Shown: positions 57,727 to 64,000 of the stretch, piece by piece
Layout: every line of letters starts with the position of its first letter
Numbering within the stretch: position 1 is the stretch's first letter
Assembly (NCBI RefSeq): GCF_001885735.1
Contig: NZ_JXKG01000011.1
Location: 16,894-80,893 of the forward strand
DNA: 64,000 nt
Origin: Enterococcus canintestini
GTDB taxonomy: Bacteria; Bacillota; Bacilli; Lactobacillales; Enterococcaceae
Reading direction: 5' to 3'
Translations under genes and position numbers: made by a program
The notes under the pieces: generated by a model
Database searches by the model: none
Told to the model about the DNA's origin: nothing
Seen by the model: only the letters and a program-made list of their open reading frames with translations

Positions 57727-60700
57727 TTGGCAAATGAAAATGAACGGTTTGCGATTTTATTAGAGCAAATTGATTTAGCGCCAGAAGAAAGGCAACATCC
57801 CTTATTAAAAGACGGCGAAATTACCGAAGTTGTGGTACATCGGAAATCGCGTGTCTGGGAATTCACCTTATCTTTAGCAGAAATTTTACCAGCTACATTG
57901 TATCAAAAGATTTGGCAAAAATTGCAATTAGCATTCAATGAAATTGCGAGCGTGAAATTGCATCTTAAGGTTAGTCAGGCTGATTTTAACGAAGCACTAT
58001 TACAAGATTATTGGCTATTGGCTATGCAGCAAAATTGTAGTACAAAAGCAGTTGAACAAGCTGTAAAAGGACAACTTCCTTATCTAGAAGATAATAAAAT
58101 TATTTTGCCGGTGGTAAATGAAGCGGTTATTTCTTATTTAACAAGTGAGTATCTACCAAAACTTGAGTTGAGTTATCAAGATTTTGGTTTTCCTAAGTTT
58201 CGGATTGAACCTCGTTTTGACGAAGCAAAAGGTGCCCAAGCCATGCAAGAAATGGCCAAAAGGCAAGAAGCGCAACATGCACAATTAATGCAACAAGCGC
58301 AAGAGAACATGGTCCTTCATGAGCAAAAGAAAAAACAAGAGAAAAATCCGGTGCTAGGACCACTTGTTTTAGGTCGCAATATTCCTAGTGATGAACCAAT
58401 TACACCAATGGTCAATATAATTGAAGAAGAAAGACGGGTTACGTTTGAAGGTTTTGTTTTTGATGCAGAAGTGCGGGAATTACGGACAAAACGGAAACTT
58501 TTAACATTGAAAGTAACTGACTATACTTCTTCTTTCATCGTGAAAAAGTTTTCCAATGGTGAAAAAGATGAACAAATCTTTGAAGCATTAACAAAAGGTA
58601 AATGGCTGAAAATTCGTGGTAGTATCCAAGAAGATACTTTCCAACGCGATTTAGTCATGATTGCACAAGATATTGCCGAAGTGAAACACGAACCTCGCAA
58701 AGATTATGCACCTGAAAATGAAAAAAGGGTGGAGCTACACCTACATTCTAATATGAGTACAATGGATGCAACCAATAGTATTTCTGATTTAGTCGCCCAA
58801 GCCGGAAAATGGGGACACCGTGGGATTGCTATTACAGATCATGGTGGCGCGCAAGGTTTTCCAGATGCTTACCATGCTGGTGAAAAAGCGGGTGTCAAAA
58901 TTTTGTACGGTGTTGAAGCTTATGTAGTGGATGATGGTGTACCAATTGCTTATAATCCAGCTCATGTATCGTTAACCGATGCAACCTACGTCGTATTTGA
59001 CGTGGAAACAACGGGGCTATCTGCCGTCTATGATACGATTATTGAATTAGCGGCAGTGAAGATGCATAAGGGAAATGTTATTGCCTCTTTTGATGAATTT
59101 ATTGATCCTGGTCACCCATTGTCAAAAACAACTGTTGATTTAACAGGGATTACTGATGAAATGGTACGGGGCTCAAAGCCAGAAAAAGAAGTGATGGCTT
59201 TATTTACTGAATTTGCCAAAGATAGTGTTTTAGTCGCCCATAATGCTTCTTTTGATATGGGATTTATTAATACTACTTATAAACGTTTGGGAATGCCGGA
59301 AGCAAAAAATCCAGTGATTGATACCTTGGAATTGGCTCGCTATTTGTATCCAGAATTTAAGCGTTTTGGTTTAGGGGTCTTAACGAAAAAATTTGGTGTT
59401 GGCTTAGAACAACATCACCGGGCAATCTATGACTCTGAAGCAACCGGACATCTGGCTTGGATTTTTGTCAAAGAAGCAATCGAAAATCATGATATGCACT
59501 ATCATGAAGATTTAAACCGCCATGTTGGTGGTGAAAACTCCTTTAAAGCAGCAAGGCCATTTCATGCGACCATTTTGGCGCAGACACAAGCCGGCTTAAA
59601 AAATCTCTTTAAGTTAATTTCAATGGGAAATGTGAAATATTTCCACGGCGGTGTTCCAAGAATACCCCGCTCAGAAATTTCAAAATTACGGGAAGGCCTT
59701 TTATTGGGAACTGCTTGTGATAAAGGTGAAGTTTTTGTCGCCATGATGCAAAAAGGTGTCGAAGAAGCAAAGGAAAGAGCCAAGTTTTATGACTATATTG
59801 AAGTCATGCCAAAAGCAGTATATGCACCATTGATTGAACAAGAACTAGTCAAGAATGAAGCAGATTTAGAAGAAATTATTCGTAATTTGGTAGCGATTGG
59901 TCACAAGCTAGATAAACCGGTAGTGGCGACAGGGAATGTTCATTATTTGAACGAAGAAGATGCGATTTACCGCAAAATTTTAATTAACTCCCAAGGTGGT
60001 GCCAACCCACTAAATCGTCACAGTTTACCAGCGGTTCATTTTCGCACGACGGATGAAATGTTAACCGCCTTTCAATTTTTAGGATCAGAAGTGGCTAAAG
60101 AAATTGTCGTGGAAAATCCCAATAAACTTTTAGATTCTTGTGAAAAAGTTATTCCAGTGAAAGATAAATTATATACCCCTAAAATTCCAGGTTCAGAAGA
60201 AGAAATCACCAATTTAAGTTATAACCGCGCCAAAGAATTATACGGTGATCCGTTACCTGATATTGTTGAAAAACGCTTGGAAAAAGAGTTGAAATCGATT
60301 ATTGGTAATGGTTTTTCCGTTATTTATTTGATTTCTCAAAAATTGGTGCATAAAAGTAATGAAGATGGCTACTTGGTTGGTTCCAGAGGATCAGTGGGTT
60401 CTAGTTTTGTAGCGACAATGACTGGGATTACCGAGGTAAACCCCCTAGCACCGCATTATTATTGTCCAAATTGTCAGTACTCAGAATTTTATGAAGATGG
60501 ATCTTACGGTTCAGGTTTTGATATGCCGGAAAAAGCGTGTCCTAAATGTGGCACTCGCTTAAATAAAGATGGGCATGATATTCCTTTTGAAACTTTTTTA
60601 GGCTTTAAAGGCGATAAAGTGCCAGATATTGATTTGAACTTCTCCGGAGAATATCAACCTGAAGCTCACAACTATACCAAAGTGCTATTTGGTGAAGATT

Positions 60701-62076
60701 ACGTTTATCGGGCAGGGACAATTGGTACTGTGGCCGATAAAACAGCTTATGGCTTTGTTAAAGGTTATGAACGTGATCATAATATGCAATTACGCGCAGC
60801 AGAGATTGATCGGCTCGCCCAAGGTGCTACTGGCGTGAAACGAACGACAGGTCAGCATCCGGGGGGGATTATTGTTATTCCAGATTATATGGATGTTTAT
60901 GATTTTACGCCAATTCAATATCCAGCCGATGATTTAAGTGCAGAGTGGAAAACAACTCACTTTGATTTTCACTCGATTCATGACAATATCTTAAAACTGG
61001 ATATCTTAGGCCATGATGATCCAACAGTAATTCGGATGCTTCAAGACTTATCTGGTATTGATCCAAAAACAATTCCGACAGATGATCCAAATGTTATGCG
61101 GATTTTTGATGGGCCTGAAGTTTTGGATGTAACAGAAGAACAAATTTATTCTCGTACTGGTACTTTAGGAATTCCTGAATTTGGGACACGTTTTGTCCGA
61201 GGGATGTTAGAAGAAACGCATCCGGCGACTTTTGCTGAATTATTACAAATTTCTGGTCTTTCTCACGGTACCGACGTTTGGTTAGGAAATGCAGAAGAAT
61301 TGATTCGCCAAGGAAAAGCTACCTTAGCCGAAGTAATTGGTTGTCGGGATGACATCATGGTTTATCTAATGCATGCGGGCCTTGAAAGTGGGATGGCTTT
61401 TAAAATTATGGAAACAGTCCGTAAAGGGCAATGGAATAAAATTCCAGATGACTTAAGGGAAACCTATTTAACAGCTATGCGGGAAAATAATGTGCCGGAT
61501 TGGTATATTGATTCGTGTTCTAAAATTAAATATATGTTCCCTAAAGCCCATGCGGCAGCGTATGTCTTGATGGCGTTACGGGTGGCTTATTTTAAAGTCT
61601 ATTATCCAATTTTATATTATTGTGCATATTTTTCAGTGCGGGCAGATGACTTTGATTTAGTTTCTATGACGCGAGGAAAAGATGCAGTTAAAGATCGTAT
61701 GAAAGAAATCACCGACAAAGGGATGGAAGCTTCCACCAAAGAAAAGAATTTATTGACGGTTTTAGAACTCGCCAATGAAATGTTAGAGCGAGGTTTGGAA
61801 TTTGGTATGATTGATTTGTATAAATCAGATGCCGTCAATTTTGTCATTGAAGACAATAAGTTAATCGCACCATTTCGGGCTGTACCAAGTTTGGGAATTA
61901 ACGTTGCCAAACAAATCGTAGAAGCTAGAAAAGATGGTCCTTTTCTTTCAAAAGAAGATTTGGCTAATCGTGGGAAAGTTTCTAAAACACTGATTGAATA
62001 TATGTCAGAAAATGGCGTTTTAAAAGATTTACCAGATGAAAACCAACTGTCTTTATTTGATTCTATGTTCGATTAG
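57727..62076 (+). CDS. polC: DNA polymerase III subunit alpha, PolC type
   Basis: A 1449-residue Gram-positive replicative polymerase. It has an N-terminal domain to about 330 with an OB-fold near 240-320, a PHP domain starting [14 protein letters not shown] near 336, an inserted DEDDh proofreading exonuclease starting FDVETTGLS near 424, and the polymerase domain with a zinc motif CPNC...CPKC near 913-940 and [13 protein letters not shown] near 964. It starts at TTG 57727 behind AGGGGGAAGG and continues to the usual DENQLSLFD terminus. The gap before it holds no proS. Confidence 0.97.
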   Translation: MANENERFAILLEQIDLAPEERQHPLLKDGEITEVVVHRKSRVWEFTLSLAEILPATLYQKIWQKLQLAFNEIASVKLHLKVSQADFNEALLQDYWLLAMQQNCSTKAVEQAVKGQLPYLEDNKIILPVVNEAVISYLTSEYLPKLELSYQDFGFPKFRIEPRFDEAKGAQAMQEMAKRQEAQHAQLMQQAQENMVLHEQKKKQEKNPVLGPLVLGRNIPSDEPITPMVNIIEEERRVTFEGFVFDAEVRELRTKRKLLTLKVTDYTSSFIVKKFSNGEKDEQIFEALTKGKWLKIRGSIQEDTFQRDLVMIAQDIAEVKHEPRKDYAPENEKRVELHLHSNMSTMDATNSISDLVAQAGKWGHRGIAITDHGGAQGFPDAYHAGEKAGVKILYGVEAYVVDDGVPIAYNPAHVSLTDATYVVFDVETTGLSAVYDTIIELAAVKMHKGNVIASFDEFIDPGHPLSKTTVDLTGITDEMVRGSKPEKEVMALFTEFAKDSVLVAHNASFDMGFINTTYKRLGMPEAKNPVIDTLELARYLYPEFKRFGLGVLTKKFGVGLEQHHRAIYDSEATGHLAWIFVKEAIENHDMHYHEDLNRHVGGENSFKAARPFHATILAQTQAGLKNLFKLISMGNVKYFHGGVPRIPRSEISKLREGLLLGTACDKGEVFVAMMQKGVEEAKERAKFYDYIEVMPKAVYAPLIEQELVKNEADLEEIIRNLVAIGHKLDKPVVATGNVHYLNEEDAIYRKILINSQGGANPLNRHSLPAVHFRTTDEMLTAFQFLGSEVAKEIVVENPNKLLDSCEKVIPVKDKLYTPKIPGSEEEITNLSYNRAKELYGDPLPDIVEKRLEKELKSIIGNGFSVIYLISQKLVHKSNEDGYLVGSRGSVGSSFVATMTGITEVNPLAPHYYCPNCQYSEFYEDGSYGSGFDMPEKACPKCGTRLNKDGHDIPFETFLGFKGDKVPDIDLNFSGEYQPEAHNYTKVLFGEDYVYRAGTIGTVADKTAYGFVKGYERDHNMQLRAAEIDRLAQGATGVKRTTGQHPGGIIVIPDYMDVYDFTPIQYPADDLSAEWKTTHFDFHSIHDNILKLDILGHDDPTVIRMLQDLSGIDPKTIPTDDPNVMRIFDGPEVLDVTEEQIYSRTGTLGIPEFGTRFVRGMLEETHPATFAELLQISGLSHGTDVWLGNAEELIRQGKATLAEVIGCRDDIMVYLMHAGLESGMAFKIMETVRKGQWNKIPDDLRETYLTAMRENNVPDWYIDSCSKIKYMFPKAHAAAYVLMALRVAYFKVYYPILYYCAYFSVRADDFDLVSMTRGKDAVKDRMKEITDKGMEASTKEKNLLTVLELANEMLERGLEFGMIDLYKSDAVNFVIEDNKLIAPFRAVPSLGINVAKQIVEARKDGPFLSKEDLANRGKVSKTLIEYMSENGVLKDLPDENQLSLFDSMFD

Positions 62077-62085
62077 GCACTAAAA

Positions 62086-62106
62086 TTACAACAAATTTTG
62101 TTGTAA
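62086..62106. repeat. Short palindrome after polC
   Basis: TTACAACAAA and TTTGTTGTAA are perfect inverted arms around one base, without a T-run. Confidence 0.5.
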
Positions 62107-62191
62107 AAGATAAAGTTGATAGTGACAATTAACTTTTTGATTTTAGAATCTATCAATAAAATCACTAATGAAATACCGTTTATTTAAATAA

Positions 62192-62226
62192 GGGGCTGTG
62201 ACAAGTCTTTGTTCACAGTCCTTTTC
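62192..62226 (+). terminator. Terminator of polC
   Basis: GGGGCTGTGACAA pairs with TTGTTCACAGTCC (with one bulge), then CTTTTC. Confidence 0.75.
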
Positions 62227-62292
62227 AACTATTATTTTATTTTGAAATAACGTAATAGAATTTAAAAAAATGCGTGTAAAGGAGGAGTAGGG

Positions 62293-63045
62293 ATGTTAAA
62301 AGAAGAACGATTTAATGCTATCGTTTCTTTAGTAGATGAAAAAGGAACGATTCGCGTGGCCGACATTGTCGAGCGCTTGAATGTATCGGATATGACTGTT
62401 AGGCGAGATTTAACTGAATTAGAAGAACAAGGGCGCTTAAAGCGGGTTCACGGCGGCGCCAAAACCGTCCATACTTATCGTTACGAAGAACTATCTCATT
62501 CTGATAAACAAATTATAAACATGGCTGAAAAAAAGTTAATCGCACAAAAAGCGTTGGAATTGATAAAAGAAGAGGAAACAATTTTTTTAGGGCCGGGTAC
62601 AACGATTGAAGTATTGGCTCAATTAATTCAGCATGATTCGTTACGAGTGGTGACAAATTGCCTACCTGTCTTTGAAACGCTAAGCCAGAAGCCGGGAAAC
62701 TTAAAAGTCTATTTAATCGGTGGCGAGATGCGGATGCGGACACGTTCTTTTTTTGGCGAAATTGCCAATCTGTCTTTAGCTGACATGCACTTTCATAAAA
62801 GTTTTTTTAGTTGCAATGCCTTAAAGGAAGACAAAATTATGACAGCCACGATTGAAGAAGGGCAAACGCAGCTTATCGCATTGCAAAATTCTTTTGAACG
62901 TTACTTGTTGATGGATACTTCCAAAATCGATAAAGAAGATTTTTATACTTTTTATCGCTTAAAAGATGTGACTGCTGTTATAACAAACCCTGATGAATAC
63001 AACAGTTCGCAAATTTTTGAAGATAAAGTTCCAGTCATAAAATAA
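62293..63045 (+). CDS. DeoR family repressor 1 (LacR-like)
   Basis: A 250-residue sugar-phosphate-sensing repressor. The DeoR helix-turn-helix is VADIVERLNVSDMTVRRDLTELEEQGRLKRVHGGA (part of residues 24-58), and the C-terminal DeoRC domain starts near 80 with IFLGPGTTIEVLAQL. It resembles LacR of the tagatose-6-phosphate lactose pathway. GGAGGAG precedes the ATG. A second paralogue follows after a terminator. Confidence 0.88.
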   Translation: MLKEERFNAIVSLVDEKGTIRVADIVERLNVSDMTVRRDLTELEEQGRLKRVHGGAKTVHTYRYEELSHSDKQIINMAEKKLIAQKALELIKEEETIFLGPGTTIEVLAQLIQHDSLRVVTNCLPVFETLSQKPGNLKVYLIGGEMRMRTRSFFGEIANLSLADMHFHKSFFSCNALKEDKIMTATIEEGQTQLIALQNSFERYLLMDTSKIDKEDFYTFYRLKDVTAVITNPDEYNSSQIFEDKVPVIK

Positions 63046-63060
63046 TTATCTTTTGAGTTA

Positions 63061-63101
63061 AAACAAACACTTTACTACTATAGAGTGTTTGTTTTTTTTG
63101 T
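63061..63101 (+). terminator. Terminator between the two DeoR genes
   Basis: AAACAAACACT pairs with AGTGTTTGTTT, followed by a T-run. Confidence 0.88.
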
Positions 63102-63220
63102 TTTTAATGTGAGGAATAAGGAAAAACATTGTAAAAAACGCAAAAAATAAAACATTATCTACAAAATAATTGTTGATAAATGTTTGTAAATGTTTTATTA
63201 TGATAGAGGAAGGTGATGAG

Positions 63221-63979
63221 ATGCTAAAAACAAAACGCCAACAAGCGATTGTTGCATTATGTGAATTGCATGGTGTAGTTACGGTGAAGTTCATTCAAGA
63301 ACAATTAAATGTTTCCGATATGACAATTCGACGTGACTTAGATGAATTGGCTTCTCAAAACTTGTTGATTCGAGTTCACGGTGGCGCCAAGAGTCTTAAT
63401 TTTGAAAATGAAAAACCGACAGAATTATCCCATGGTGAAAAAAAGCAATTACACAGTCGTGAAAAAGAGTTTATTGCCAAAAAAGCCGCAGAAGCAATTC
63501 ATGAAAATGATACAGTTTTTCTAGGACCGGGGACGACAATTGAATTGATGACAAAATATTTGCCTAAGAAAAAATTACGAATTATAACCAATAGTCTACC
63601 TGTATTTAACTTACTTACCACTAACGATCACTATGATTTGTATCTAATTGGTGGGGCGTATCGCAAAATTACGGGTGCTTTTGTCGGATCAATTGCCAAT
63701 GAAACAATTCAAAAGCTAAGTATTCAAAAAGCTTTTGTCGGTGTTAATGGAATTATGGAAGAATTTGTCTCGACATTTAGTATAGAAGAAGGCAAATTTC
63801 AGCAACTTGTCTTAGATAAAGCCCAACAAAAGTTTCTAGTTGCCGATGCGTATAAATTTAATCAAAGTGATTTCTATAATTTTTATAACTTAAACGAGAT
63901 TGATGCGCTTTATACAGATGATACAATCAGCGAAGTTGTGAAAAATCATTATGAACAGTATACAAATATCATACATTAG
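63221..63979 (+). CDS. DeoR family repressor 2 (LacR-like)
   Basis: A 252-residue paralogue of the preceding protein. It has the same helix-turn-helix (VKFIQEQLNVSDMTIRRDLDELASQ) and DeoRC start VFLGPGTTIELMTKY. It shares many positions with repressor 1 but has its own promoter region. GGAAGGTGATGAG precedes ATG 63221; a longer frame from 63170 is not supported. It lies eight bases before the next start and so probably opens the operon it controls. Confidence 0.88.
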   Translation: MLKTKRQQAIVALCELHGVVTVKFIQEQLNVSDMTIRRDLDELASQNLLIRVHGGAKSLNFENEKPTELSHGEKKQLHSREKEFIAKKAAEAIHENDTVFLGPGTTIELMTKYLPKKKLRIITNSLPVFNLLTTNDHYDLYLIGGAYRKITGAFVGSIANETIQKLSIQKAFVGVNGIMEEFVSTFSIEEGKFQQLVLDKAQQKFLVADAYKFNQSDFYNFYNLNEIDALYTDDTISEVVKNHYEQYTNIIH

Positions 63980-63987
63980 GAGGAAAT

Positions 63988-64000
63988 ATGATGCGTGTTG
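63988..64000 (+). CDS. Start of the next gene (cut by the window end)
   Basis: AGGAGG at 63978-63983 is followed by ATGATGCGTGTTG, so a coding region opens at 63988 or 63991. Too few codons are visible to name it. A sugar-phosphate gene would fit a LacR-like neighbour. Confidence 0.5.

Overview
The window looks like chromosomal core DNA of a low-GC, Gram-positive lactic acid bacterium of the Enterococcaceae (Enterococcus or a near relative such as Tetragenococcus, Melissococcus or Vagococcus). The evidence is the A/T-rich base composition, strong AGGAGG ribosome sites with frequent TTG and GTG starts, a PolC replicase, an rpsB leader of lactobacillales type, an arginine deiminase cluster with a Crp/Fnr-type ArcR, and B. 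subtilis-like gene neighbourhoods (ypiA-ypiB, ypjC/ypjD-cca, yqgN-gluP-yqgQ-glcK). I cannot fix the species. I see no insertion sequence, prophage, CRISPR array, tRNA or rRNA. The interest lies mainly in regulatory RNA and operators, and in a few degenerate or unexpectedly placed genes.

Layout. 1-3.3 kb: end of rpsA, der, and the HU gene. 3.4-4.2 kb: a membrane-anchored C39-like cysteine peptidase. 4.4-11.1 kb: the isoleucine/valine operon ilvD-ilvB-ilvN-ilvC-ilvA. It is preceded by a consensus promoter, a CodY-like box, a 19-residue leader peptide rich in Val/Ile/Leu codons and a terminator, which together form a transcription attenuator. 11.2-14.7 kb: a zinc-free S14 paralogue behind a Zur-type operator, then a degenerate 3-dehydroquinate-synthase-like protein followed by ypiA and ypiB. 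In Bacillus ypiA-ypiB sit at the end of the aromatic amino-acid operon, so this looks like a relic of that locus. 14.7-18.7 kb: a YitT-family membrane protein, a MazG-like pyrophosphohydrolase, cca, an unknown 151-residue protein and rpmG.

19.1-24.4 kb: an AI-2E/PerM-family exporter and a divergent siderophore-iron ABC system (binding lipoprotein against ATPase plus two permeases) with two Fur boxes in the shared promoter region. These lie between rpmG and yqgN (fthC), which are neighbours in Bacillus. 24.6-27.5 kb: fthC, gluP rhomboid, yqgQ, glucokinase and a rhodanese-like protein lacking the catalytic cysteine. 27.6-32.1 kb: a LacI-family regulator and a sugar ABC importer (binding protein plus two permeases, no ATPase). 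32.2-37.8 kb: a DUF488 protein, a DUF3042 protein and the Leloir operon galK-galE-galT-galR.

38.0-40.7 kb: t6A genes tsaB and tsaD with two GNAT acetyltransferases between them. 40.9-50.3 kb: an arginine block. It holds arcR divergent from arcA-arcB-arcC, argS under an arginine T-box, a class I lysyl-tRNA synthetase with a small membrane protein, and argR. 50.5-62.1 kb: rpsB-tsf, pyrH-frr, uppS-cdsA, rseP and polC. 62.3-64 kb: two tandem DeoR-family repressors and the first bases of the next gene.

How the parts fit. Amino-acid supply is sensed at several levels: CodY and leader-peptide attenuation for ilv, ArgR/ArcR for arc, and uncharged tRNA-Arg for argS. Metals are sensed at two loci (Zur at rpsN, Fur at the siderophore importer). 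Sugar use is under LacI-type repressors whose operators overlap the promoters. Motif-based calls here are by eye, not scored by any program.
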